A stretch of 26,420 nt of DNA from positions 1 to 26,420 of the forward strand of contig CAZVZK010000144.1 of NCBI GenBank assembly GCA_964630925.1, in the 5' to 3' direction. Source of the DNA: RGDT01 sp964630925. GTDB taxonomy: Bacteria > Planctomycetota > Planctomycetia > Gemmatales > Gemmataceae. A program made the position numbers and the translations under genes. Positions 7,809 through 14,377 of this stretch are shown here, piece by piece. Below the pieces are notes generated by a model. It had not been told where the DNA came from. It did not search any database and worked only from the letters and a program-made list of their open reading frames with translations. Position 1 is the first letter of the stretch; every line of letters begins with the position of its first letter.

Positions 7809-7829
7809 TCGGGCCTCGCCCTCGTTCCC

Positions 7830-8837
7830 TCACGGCCCGTCGGCGGCGTGGCGAGACAGCGGCCACGTCCACTCCGTCTCGCCGCTGCGCACCCCGGCCG
7901 CCACCAGCGTATAGCCCCGCGCCGCCGCGCCCCCCGTCGCCGGGCGGCCCGAGCGCGTCACCAGGCAGTACGCCTGCCCGCCGACCAGCAGGCCCTGCAG
8001 CGTCCCGCCGAAGAACGGCACCCGGCCCACCACGTCGCCGTCCAGCCCGGAATGCACCGACCACGGCGGCGGCGTCTCGCCGTTGCCCCCGGCGTCACGC
8101 ACCCACAGGTGCAGGCCGTCCAGGCCGCGCATCAACGCCGGCCTCGCCCCCTCGATCAGCTTGATCGGCTTGCCCTCCTTGCCGGACCGCTCGTCCCAGG
8201 TGCGCAGCGTGAGGCGCGAACGCCGCGCGCCGGCGGGGGCGGGCACCTCCTCCTCGGTGACGGCGTGCACCTGCCCGCCCAGCGCCCGGTGCCAGCGCAC
8301 CGACAGGCGCTCCAGGCACTTCGGCAGCAGCAGCGGCGGCGGCCCGCCGGCCTCGCGGACGGGCTCGGCCTTGCCGCTCATCAGGTCGATACGCACCCGC
8401 CCGCGTGCCTCCTTCACCAGCCGCCCCGCCGTCCGCGCCCGCCAGCCGAGGACCAGCGCCTTGCCATCCCGCGCCCACTCGACGTGGAACGTCTGCCCGT
8501 CCTCGCCCGACGGCACCACCCACCGCGGCGTCTCCACCACGCCGGAGCGGAACGAGCACTCGCCCTTGCCGCCCAGGTCCAGCCCCACGACGTGGAAGCC
8601 GTCCTTCGCCAGCGCCAGGGCGAAGAGCTGGTCGCCGGCCACGAGGAGAGGCTTCTGGGCATGCGCGCTGCGCCAGCGGGCCGTCCCCGTGGCGAGGTCG
8701 ATGGCGTCGACGCCCTTCAGACCGGCGACGTAGGCCGTGCGCCCGGACGTGTCGAGGACGCCGCCGGGGAACGGCTGCCCCGCCCGCGCGGCCAGCGCCG
8801 TCAGCAAAACCGCCACGATCGCGCCGTGTGCCTTCAT
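7830..8837 (-). CDS. Exported beta-propeller-like (PQQ/WD-type) protein
   Basis: This encodes 335 residues with a signal peptide (MKAHGAIVAVLLTALAARAG), so it is exported. The body contains repeating blade-like segments such as 'GRTAYVAGLKGVDAIDLATGTARW', 'DGFHVVGLDLGGKGECSF' and 'GLHLWVRDAGGNG'. They resemble PQQ-type quinoprotein or general beta-propeller blades. No enzymatic residues or heme motif were recognised. The function is unknown; a periplasmic binding or scaffold role is plausible. The gene lies 81 bases downstream of moaA on the same strand, with a 7-base hairpin in the gap, so it may be read through from the moa genes without sharing their function. Confidence 0.65.
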   Translation of the reverse strand: MKAHGAIVAVLLTALAARAGQPFPGGVLDTSGRTAYVAGLKGVDAIDLATGTARWRSAHAQKPLLVAGDQLFALALAKDGFHVVGLDLGGKGECSFRSGVVETPRWVVPSGEDGQTFHVEWARDGKALVLGWRARTAGRLVKEARGRVRIDLMSGKAEPVREAGGPPPLLLPKCLERLSVRWHRALGGQVHAVTEEEVPAPAGARRSRLTLRTWDERSGKEGKPIKLIEGARPALMRGLDGLHLWVRDAGGNGETPPPWSVHSGLDGDVVGRVPFFGGTLQGLLVGGQAYCLVTRSGRPATGGAAARGYTLVAAGVRSGETEWTWPLSRHAADGP

Positions 8838-8888
8838 CGTCGGACGCCCCCAGAGTGTCAGGCATCCCTCGCATCGGCGCCGCCGGGC

Positions 8889-8907
8889 CGGATCGTGAGG
8901 CGATCCG
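8889..8907 (-). other. Hairpin between moaA and the beta-propeller gene
   Basis: CGGATCG (8889-8895) and CGATCCG (8901-8907) pair perfectly around TGAGG, 11 bases after the moaA stop. No T-run follows, so it is at best a weak terminator or a processing site. Confidence 0.35.
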
Positions 8908-8918
8908 ACGCTTTCCCG

Positions 8919-9899
8919 TCACCCGCCGATGGCGTGCATGGTGCGGCCCGGCTTCACGAACTTCGCGGTGTTGATCTCATGACCCTCCCACTTGTCGGCC
9001 ACGCTCCGGCGGATCGCCTCCGCGAGGGCGTCGTCGTCCGGCGTGCCGCGCAGGAGCGGCTTCACGTCGATCTCGTCGAGGGCGAAGAGGCAGTTGCGCA
9101 GCCTGCCCTCGCAGGTGAGCCGCAGGCGGTTGCACGCCCGGCAGAAGGGCCGCGATACCGACGCGATGAAGCCCACCTTGACCCCATCGTCGTACTCGAA
9201 TTCCATCGCCGGGCTACGCGGGTCGTGCCCCCGCGCCGGACGCAGCGGGCCGACTTGCTCCTCGATGGCGTCGAGCATCTCGTGGGCGAAATAGCACTTG
9301 CCGCGCTCCCACGCCTCCGCGCCGATGGGCATGTACTCGATGAAGCGCATCTCGTGCCCGGCGTCCCGCGCCCACCGCGCCAGCGGTACGACATCGCAAT
9401 CATTGACACCGCGGATGATCACCGCGTTGACCTTCACCGGCGCCATCCCGACACGCCTCGCCTCGGCGATGCCCTCCAGCGTCAGCCCCAGCCCGTCGCG
9501 CCGGGCCAGCTCGCGGAACCGCCCCTCGTCCAGCGTGTCGAGGCTGACGTTGATCCGCCGCAGCCCGGCGTCGTGCAGCGCCGCCGCCTGCGCCGCCAGA
9601 AGGAGCCCGTTGGTCGTCAGGCCGATGTCGTCGAGGCCCGGGATGCCGGCCAGCAGACGCACCAGCGCCGGCAGCTCGCGGCGCAGCAGCGGCTCGCCGC
9701 CGGTGAGGCGCACCTTGCGTATCCCGAGCGGCACGGCGACGCGGACGAAGTGGGCCATCTCCTCGAACGAGAGCAGCTCGGCCCGCTCGAGGAAGGTGAC
9801 GTCCTCCGGCATGCAGTACACGCAGCGGAGGTTGCAGCGGTCGGTGACGCTCAGCCGGAGGTTGTCGTGCGCCCGCCCGAACGAGTCAATCAGCCTCAT
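8919..9899 (-). CDS. moaA: GTP 3',8-cyclase (molybdenum cofactor biosynthesis protein A)
   Basis: This encodes 326 residues. It is a radical SAM enzyme that converts GTP to 3',8-cyclo-7,8-dihydro-GTP, the first step of molybdopterin synthesis. The first 4Fe-4S cluster is bound by C22-x3-C26-x2-C29 in SVTDRCNLRCVYCMP. The second cluster motif is C-x2-C-x13-C in 'FCRACNRLRLTC..RLRNC'. The protein ends in Gly-Gly (MHAIGG), the tail needed for catalysis. I chose the start at 9899 (MRLIDSFGR), which gives the standard N-terminus and has AAGGA 6 bases upstream. Longer in-frame starts at 9962 and 9920 would read through a 7-base tandem repeat. The gene follows moaE by 40 bases. MoaC and MoaD are not encoded here. 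Confidence 0.96.
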   Translation of the reverse strand: MRLIDSFGRAHDNLRLSVTDRCNLRCVYCMPEDVTFLERAELLSFEEMAHFVRVAVPLGIRKVRLTGGEPLLRRELPALVRLLAGIPGLDDIGLTTNGLLLAAQAAALHDAGLRRINVSLDTLDEGRFRELARRDGLGLTLEGIAEARRVGMAPVKVNAVIIRGVNDCDVVPLARWARDAGHEMRFIEYMPIGAEAWERGKCYFAHEMLDAIEEQVGPLRPARGHDPRSPAMEFEYDDGVKVGFIASVSRPFCRACNRLRLTCEGRLRNCLFALDEIDVKPLLRGTPDDDALAEAIRRSVADKWEGHEINTAKFVKPGRTMHAIGG

Positions 9900-9909
9900 C
9901 CTGCTTCCT

Positions 9910-9939
9910 TCATCCCTCATCCCTCCTCCCTCATCCCTC
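9910..9939. repeat. 7-base tandem repeat in the moaE-moaA gap
   Basis: Four copies of TCATCCC (the third is TCCTCCC) plus two bases fill most of the gap. On the minus strand it reads GGGATGA repeated, so each unit supplies both a purine-rich ribosome-binding-like segment and an ATG or GGA triplet. Because the unit is 7 bases, a gain or loss of copies shifts the frame of any start inside it. Confidence 0.8.
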
Positions 9940-10353
9940 TCAAGGGTGGTCGTGCCATTCACCGGAGCCGTCGGGCCGGTTGTCCTTCTTCCAGATGGGC
10001 ACGTCCTGCTTGAGGCGGGTGATGGCGAATTCGCACGCCGCGAACGCCTCCCCGCGGTGCGGGCAAGACACGGCCACCGCCACCGCCACGTCGCCGACCC
10101 CCAGATGCCCCAGCCGGTGGACGATGGTGACGGCCCCGATCATGGGCCAGCGGGCGAGCATCTCGCCCTCGATGTGGGCGAGCATCTTCTCGGCCATCCC
10201 GGGGTACGCCTCGTAATCCAGGCTGGCGGTCGTCTTGTCGCCGGTCAGGTCGCGGACGGTCCCGAGGAACAGGACCACGCCGCCGCAGTGCGGGCGGCGT
10301 ACGGACTCCGTGACGGCGGCGTGGTCGATCGGGTCGTGCGTGAGGCGGACCAT
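9940..10353 (-). CDS. moaE: Molybdopterin synthase catalytic subunit MoaE
   Basis: This encodes 137 residues. MoaE is the large subunit of molybdopterin synthase. It transfers sulfur from the MoaD thiocarboxylate to cyclic pyranopterin monophosphate. Family features include 'GGVVLFLGTVRD' (24-35), 'LDYEAYPGMAE' (45-55), 'HRLGHLGVGDVAVAV' and the catalytic segment RLKQDVPIWKKD. That segment carries Lys115 and Lys122, equivalent to the known active-site lysines. The only nearby start is the ATG at 10353, yet GGAGG lies only one base before it, an unusually short spacing, so initiation may be weak. The gene is 42 bases after the zinc-ribbon membrane protein gene and 40 bases before moaA. MoaD must come from elsewhere in the genome. 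Confidence 0.95.
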   Translation of the reverse strand: MVRLTHDPIDHAAVTESVRRPHCGGVVLFLGTVRDLTGDKTTASLDYEAYPGMAEKMLAHIEGEMLARWPMIGAVTIVHRLGHLGVGDVAVAVAVSCPHRGEAFAACEFAITRLKQDVPIWKKDNRPDGSGEWHDHP

Positions 10354-10395
10354 GCCTCCATTGTGGCACGCCCGGCAAGGCCCGTCCAGACGCCC

Positions 10396-10938
10396 TCAAT
10401 CATCGTCCTCCTCGCCCCACCCGCCGGGAGGCAGGATCGTATGCTTGTGGTCGCGTGTCCGCAGGACGTGGTCGATGGAGGAGTGCGACGCCAGGCCGAG
10501 CAGAACCGCCGCAAGGAGGATCACCGCCATGCCGATCAGCGCGTAGCGGGCGAAGGCGTACGGGTCGCCGGCCGCCTTCTCCGACAGCCTCAGCACCTCG
10601 GGGATGTACAGGCACGGGATGACGAGGAAGGGCGTGACGAGCAGGATCACCAGGGCGGCGCCGAACTGACGGAGGGCGGCGAGCGTCGGGCCGGCCACTT
10701 CGATCTTCACGCGCCGCCCGCACGAAGGGCACTCGACCTCCTCCGTCGCCGAGAAGCCGTCCGTCCGCGGCACCTCGGCGGGGCTGGCCTCGTAGTGCTC
10801 GAGGATGGTGCGGTCGATGTACTTGTCGCCCTCCTCGTCCACGCCCACGCGCTGATCGACGTGGATGCCCCGCCGGCACGACATCAGGAACCGCACCCGC
10901 GGCCCCTCCTCGGCCTTCTTGCGGCGTTTGCGTGCCAT
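10396..10938 (-). CDS. Small membrane protein with a CxxC zinc-ribbon-like motif
   Basis: This encodes 180 residues from the ATG at 10938 (MARKRRKKAEEG), which has GAGGGG 7 bases upstream. A GTG at 10953 would overlap the metF stop. A very basic N-terminus is followed by a soluble region with 'FLMSCRRGIHV' and 'ECPSCGRRVKIEV'. This is one CxxC pair of the kind found in zinc ribbons, but a clear second pair is not visible. Two hydrophobic segments follow (about FGAALVILLVTPFLVIPCLY and ALIGMAVILLAAVLLGLAS), then an acidic tail ending in EEDDD. It is not recognised as a named family, and its function is unknown. The gene starts 11 bases after the metF stop and is followed by moaE, so it is probably co-transcribed with both. 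Confidence 0.7.
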   Translation of the reverse strand: MARKRRKKAEEGPRVRFLMSCRRGIHVDQRVGVDEEGDKYIDRTILEHYEASPAEVPRTDGFSATEEVECPSCGRRVKIEVAGPTLAALRQFGAALVILLVTPFLVIPCLYIPEVLRLSEKAAGDPYAFARYALIGMAVILLAAVLLGLASHSSIDHVLRTRDHKHTILPPGGWGEEDDD

Positions 10939-10949
10939 GACCGGTCCCC

Positions 10950-11843
10950 TCACCCCGCCCGCAGCCCCGCCGAGTCCGCCACACCAAGGTTCCGGTAGAT
11001 CCGCCGCGTCGCGTCACTGCGGTTCAGCGTGTAGAAGTGCAGCCCGGCCACCCCGTGGTCCAGCAGGTCGCGGCACTGCTCCGTCGCCCAGTGGACGCCC
11101 ACCGCCGCCACCGCCTCGTCGTCCACGGCCCGGCCCACCGCCTTCAGCAGCTTCGCCGGCACCCGCGCCCCCAGGGCGAGCTGCGCCATCCGCACCATCC
11201 CGGCCCGCGTCGTGATCGGCATGATGCCCGCGATGATCGGCACCCTGATCCCCGCCAGCTCGCAGCGCTCCCGGAAGTCGTGGAAGTCGCGGTTGTCGAA
11301 GAACAACTGCGTGCAGATGTAGTCCGCCCCCGCGTCCACCTTCGCCTTCAGGTAGTCCATCTCCATCAGCCGGTTCGGGCAGCCGGGGTGCCCCTCGGGG
11401 AAACCCGCCACGCCCACACCGAACCCCGGCTGCCGCGTCCGTATGAACCGCACCAGGTCCGACGCGTAGCGGAAGGCGTCCTGGGCGCGGTCGTGCCCCG
11501 CCATCGACTGCGGCGGGTCGCCCCCCAGCGCCAAAATGTTACCCACCCGGCTCGCCGCGTATCGGTCCAGGATCGCCGCCAGGTCGGCCTCCCCGTGGCA
11601 CACGCACGTGAGATGCGCCACCGCCGTCAGGGCGGTCTCCGCCTGGATGCGCACCACCAGGTCGTGCGTCAGCTCGCGCGTCGTCCCGCCCGCCCCGTAG
11701 GTGACGGAGACGTACGACGGCTTCAGCTCCTGCAGGCTGGCGATGTTACGGAACAGCTCCTCGAAGCCCTGCGGCGTCTTGGGCGGGAAGAACTCGAAAC
11801 TGAACGCCGGCTTGTGGGCGTTGAGGATGTCCCTGATGTGCAT
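10950..11843 (-). CDS. metF: 5,10-methylenetetrahydrofolate reductase
   Basis: This encodes 297 residues, the standard bacterial length. The flavoenzyme reduces 5,10-methylene-THF to 5-methyl-THF, the methyl donor for methionine synthase. Diagnostic features are 'FSFEFFPPK' with Glu17 (the folate-protonation glutamate), 'ILALGGDPP' with Asp109, 'VGVAGFPEGHP' and 'YICTQLFFD' in the TIM barrel. The start at 11843 (MHIRDILNAHK) gives the normal N-terminus; GCAGCAGG precedes it. It heads a minus-strand run of metF, membrane protein, moaE and moaA, with gaps of 11, 42 and 40 bases. A candidate promoter lies at 11889-11917. Confidence 0.97.
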   Translation of the reverse strand: MHIRDILNAHKPAFSFEFFPPKTPQGFEELFRNIASLQELKPSYVSVTYGAGGTTRELTHDLVVRIQAETALTAVAHLTCVCHGEADLAAILDRYAASRVGNILALGGDPPQSMAGHDRAQDAFRYASDLVRFIRTRQPGFGVGVAGFPEGHPGCPNRLMEMDYLKAKVDAGADYICTQLFFDNRDFHDFRERCELAGIRVPIIAGIMPITTRAGMVRMAQLALGARVPAKLLKAVGRAVDDEAVAAVGVHWATEQCRDLLDHGVAGLHFYTLNRSDATRRIYRNLGVADSAGLRAG

Positions 11844-11888
11844 GGCCTGCTGCCGTTCCCCTGGAAAGCCTGACCGACACTCAATGGG

Positions 11889-11917
11889 ATTGTCGCAAGG
11901 TTGCCCCGTGACGCCAA
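11889..11917 (-). promoter_or_regulatory. Candidate sigma70-type promoter of metF
   Basis: On the minus strand TTGGCG (11917-11912) and GACAAT (11894-11889) are separated by exactly 17 bases, each matching consensus at four of six positions. Transcription would start about 40 bases before the metF ATG. No SAM-riboswitch fold was recognised in the leader. Confidence 0.35.
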
Positions 11918-12024
11918 GGGCGGCCGCTCGTGTGAAGATTGCGCGAATCCCGCCCGACGGGCTCCCGGCCCGCCCCAGGCCGCTACACTACGCCAAACGA
12001 TTGGCAAGCCAGGAGGATCGTGCG

Positions 12025-12795
12025 ATGTTGCGTCACGCCAAAGTGGCCATCGTGTTGGCCGTGTTCTGCGCCCTGAAGGCCGGGGCGGCGCCGATCCCAG
12101 CCAGCCTGACGGGTCCTTACACCCAGGACTTCGACACCCTGGCCAACACCGGCACGACGAACTCCGCCTTGCCGGCCGGGTGGGCCCTTCTCGAGACTGG
12201 AACCAGCACCCGCGTGAACCAGCAGTATGCCGCCTCAAACGGGAGCGACAACGCCGGCGATGTCTACAGTTTCGGGGCGACGAACTCGGCCGAGCGTGCC
12301 TTCGGCACCCTGTTCAGCAACACCAACACGCCCACGATCGGCGCCTTCTTCAAGAACGACCTCGGTGATACGATCCTCGCCCTGAACGTCTCCTACACCG
12401 GTGAACAATGGCGGTTCGGCGCCACGGGGCGAGGGGCGGACCGGCTCGACTTCCAGTACAGCCTCAACGCGACCGACCTGAACAACGGGACCTGGATCGA
12501 CTTCAACCCCCTCGACTTCACCTCGCCCGTCAACTCGGGCACGATCGGCGCCCTCAACGGTAACACAACGTCCGCCCTTCTGAGCGGCACCATCACCGGC
12601 CTGAATATCCCCGACGGCGGCACCTTCGCCATCCGCTTCAAGGATTTCGACGCCGCACCCGGCGCGGACGACGGCCTCGGCGTCGATAACTTCGCCCTCA
12701 GGGCCACCATCGCCCCGCTGCCGGGCGGCCTGGCGATCTGGATCGTCGGCGGGGCGTGTCTCGCCCTGGTGCGACTCCGCCGTCGGCCGGCCTGA
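12025..12795 (+). CDS. Secreted protein with a PEP-CTERM-like anchor
   Basis: This encodes 256 residues from the ATG at 12025, with AGGAGG 8 bases before it. The reading frame is open much further upstream, but that part runs antisense to metF and is not coding. A signal peptide (MLRHAKVAIVLAVFCALKAGA) leads into a beta-rich domain containing 'YTQDFDTLANTGTTN', 'YSFGATNSAERAFGTL' and 'GLGVDNFALRA'. This is a jelly-roll or lamin-tail-like arrangement common in secreted planctomycete proteins. The C-terminus reads PLPGG, a hydrophobic stretch (LAIWIVGGACLALV) and RLRRRPA. The layout is that of PEP-CTERM sorting signals, but the core PEP triplet is replaced by PLP. The ligand is unknown. It faces the convergent lipoprotein/pseudogene strand. 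Confidence 0.75.
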   Translation: MLRHAKVAIVLAVFCALKAGAAPIPASLTGPYTQDFDTLANTGTTNSALPAGWALLETGTSTRVNQQYAASNGSDNAGDVYSFGATNSAERAFGTLFSNTNTPTIGAFFKNDLGDTILALNVSYTGEQWRFGATGRGADRLDFQYSLNATDLNNGTWIDFNPLDFTSPVNSGTIGALNGNTTSALLSGTITGLNIPDGGTFAIRFKDFDAAPGADDGLGVDNFALRATIAPLPGGLAIWIVGGACLALVRLRRRPA

Positions 12796-12802
12796 CAGGT
12801 CG

Positions 12803-12962
12803 TCACTCGTCCGGGCCCGCGTTCTGGTCGCTCAGGGCCTTGCTCCCCGCCCTTGATCACGCGATAGCTTGCGTGCGCCAGCTCGCCGGTGTTCTGCTCC
12901 GGATCGCGAGCCAGGATGGCGGCAAGGTCTGCGACGCGGCGGCAGGCGCAGGTGAGACGCCC
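12803..12962 (-). pseudogene. Frameshifted remnant related to the winged-helix-like gene at 20563-20841
   Basis: In one minus-strand frame the sequence reads 'PEQNTGELAHASYRVIKGG' (about 12843-12905). After a one-base shift it reads 'SKALSDQNAGPDE' and then a TGA at 12803. The intact gene at 20563-20841 reads 'LEQNTGELTPGSYRVTRAG' followed by 'MSALSRLESGGEEE' and a stop in a single frame. The DNA around CAGCTCGCC.GTGTTCTGCTCC is nearly identical in both. No start or N-terminal half is visible, because the lipoprotein gene begins immediately upstream. I read it as the decayed 3' half of a paralogue. A distinct functional small protein is less likely. Confidence 0.55.
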
Positions 12963-12964
12963 CG

Positions 12965-13123
12965 TCAGCCCTTGGCGTCCTTCGTGCCGGCGTCCCACTT
13001 CGGCCCGCCGCCGGGGCGGATCGGGGTCGGCCTCTTGTCGTCCGACTTGCCGTCGCTCACCGGCGGCGTGCCCGTCGAGCATCCGGCCACCAGGAGCGCG
13101 GCCAGCAGCAGCAATCCTCTCAT
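12965..13123 (-). CDS. Very small lipoprotein (52 aa)
   Basis: This encodes 52 residues from the ATG at 13123, with a strong ribosome site (GAGGAGGG, 6 bases before). The lipoprotein signal peptide MRGLLLLAALLVAGC has a clear lipobox (LVAGC) with the lipidated Cys15. The mature part is only 38 residues, polar and probably disordered (Ser, Lys, Asp, Pro, Gly). No domain is recognised. It is the last intact gene of the run that starts with the sigma factor, 23 bases after the sister lipoprotein gene. The membrane location is well supported, but the function is unknown. Confidence 0.75.
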   Translation of the reverse strand: MRGLLLLAALLVAGCSTGTPPVSDGKSDDKRPTPIRPGGGPKWDAGTKDAKG

Positions 13124-13146
13124 CGCGGACCCTCCTCTTCGTTGAG

Positions 13147-13344
13147 TCAATCGGCCGGAGCGTCGGGGGCCTCGACAGGCGGCCTCTTCTTGCCCTGCAC
13201 GGGATCCCAACCCGGGGACGACGGGTTGTACCGTCGCTTCACGCCCGGCGGCGGCGGCTTCTTCCAGTCAGGCGTTGGCCCCGGGTCGGCGCAGCCGACG
13301 ACGAGCCCGAGCAGCAACAGGGACAAGGGCAGTCGAAGCGTCAT
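13147..13344 (-). CDS. Small proline-rich lipoprotein (65 aa)
   Basis: This encodes 65 residues from the ATG at 13344, with GAGGAGGG 4 bases upstream. The signal peptide MTLRLPLSLLLLGLVVGC ends in a lipobox (LVVGC, lipidated Cys18). The mature 48 residues are Pro-, Lys- and Asp-rich (DWKKPPPPGVKRRYNPSSPGWD) without a recognisable fold. It starts 10 bases after the DUF1559 stop. Small lipoproteins frequently follow DUF1559 genes in planctomycetes (family experience, not measured here), so it may act together with that pseudopilin. Confidence 0.75.
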   Translation of the reverse strand: MTLRLPLSLLLLGLVVGCADPGPTPDWKKPPPPGVKRRYNPSSPGWDPVQGKKRPPVEAPDAPAD

Positions 13345-13354
13345 GAGGCCCTCC

Positions 13355-14344
13355 TCAATTGGTGCCCGTAGGGTCGCCGTCCGCGATGCCGCCGAGAGCC
13401 AGCAGCAGCGAGAACTGCGTCTTGTTGAATTGGCCGGGGTTGATCAGCGGACGCACCGACCCGTCGGCGAAGACGAACTGCGTGAGGCCCGGGTGCCGGC
13501 TGCCGAAGCGTGCCGCCGCGCCCTCGCGGCCCGGCGTCGCACCGTCCTCCAGGCCGTCGGTCGTGTACAGCCCGCCCAGGCCGACGCTGCCGGCACTCCT
13601 CATCGGGCCGGGGCTGCCGTCGAACGTCACCTGCCCGCCACCGGATTCGCCGATCATCAGCGTGTTGCTCGTACCGTCCGCCACGTCGGTGAACTTCCGT
13701 TTGACGGCGTAGTAGAAGATCCCCCAGTAACGCCCGCTGCCATAGTTCCAATCGCCGGCGCAGGGGGCGTAGTGGCTCCGCGTGATCGTCTTGTGCCCCG
13801 GCGCTCCGGAGTACAGGTCGATGTCCAGCGGCGCGCCGACGGTGAACTCCGTGCCGGCCACCCCGCGCGTCACCGTCATCAGGGGGATCTCGTCGTCGGG
13901 CACCGAGGGGCACAGCAGCGTCTTGAGCTGCTTCTTGTCGCCGGCGCCGTAGCGGCCGCCCGTGGGGGTTGGGATCGGGATGGTGTTGTCCCAGGGCGGC
14001 CCCTGGATCGGCGGCCGGTTCAGCGGGTTCTGCCACCAGAACGTGTAACTCGGGTCGAACGAGAAGCCCCTGAAGTACGCCTCCTGCTCCAGGTACGGCA
14101 GCAGGTACACGATCGCCCCCACGTGCTGCCGGTCCATCCCCGCCGGCAGCGTGCCCACCGCCGCCTCGTGGGCGTGGCAGGCGATGCCCAGTTGCTTGAG
14201 GTTGTTGGCACACTGGATGCGTGCGGCGGCCTCGCGCACCTTCTGCACCGCCGGCAGCAGCAGGCCGATCAGCACCGCGATGATCGCGATGACGACGAGG
14301 AGCTCGATCAGCGTGAAGCCGCGGCGGCAATTCCTGGCGGTCAT
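13355..14344 (-). CDS. DUF1559 pseudopilin-like protein
   Basis: This encodes 329 residues. The N-terminus is a type IV prepilin/type II secretion signal: a short basic leader (MTARNCRRG) cut before FTLIELLVVIAIIAVLIGLL, with the expected Glu at +5. The C-terminal domain is DUF1559, recognised by 'CANNLKQLGIACH', 'DGTSNTLMIGE' and the terminal 'HPGLTQFVFADGSVRPL'. DUF1559 proteins are hugely expanded in planctomycetes and are thought to form extracellular or cell-surface pseudopilin structures; the role of each copy is unknown. GGAG lies 10 bases before the ATG. The gene follows the CHAT protease by 33 bases and precedes two lipoprotein genes, suggesting a common transcript. Confidence 0.92.
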   Translation of the reverse strand: MTARNCRRGFTLIELLVVIAIIAVLIGLLLPAVQKVREAAARIQCANNLKQLGIACHAHEAAVGTLPAGMDRQHVGAIVYLLPYLEQEAYFRGFSFDPSYTFWWQNPLNRPPIQGPPWDNTIPIPTPTGGRYGAGDKKQLKTLLCPSVPDDEIPLMTVTRGVAGTEFTVGAPLDIDLYSGAPGHKTITRSHYAPCAGDWNYGSGRYWGIFYYAVKRKFTDVADGTSNTLMIGESGGGQVTFDGSPGPMRSAGSVGLGGLYTTDGLEDGATPGREGAAARFGSRHPGLTQFVFADGSVRPLINPGQFNKTQFSLLLALGGIADGDPTGTN

Positions 14345-14377
14345 GGGAGAGGGTCTCCAGGCACGGGGGTGAGAAGG

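Noticed and set aside
7848..10013. A 721-residue plus-strand frame opposite moaA and the beta-propeller gene
   Set aside because: It is antisense to MoaA with both iron-sulfur motifs intact and has no recognisable domain.
11844..12024. A SAM-type riboswitch upstream of metF
   Set aside because: No conserved SAM-riboswitch core or matching helices were found; the predicted leader is only about 40 bases.
11701..12024. N-terminal extension of the secreted protein to 364 residues
   Set aside because: The extension is antisense to metF. The start at 12025 has AGGAGG and an immediate signal peptide.
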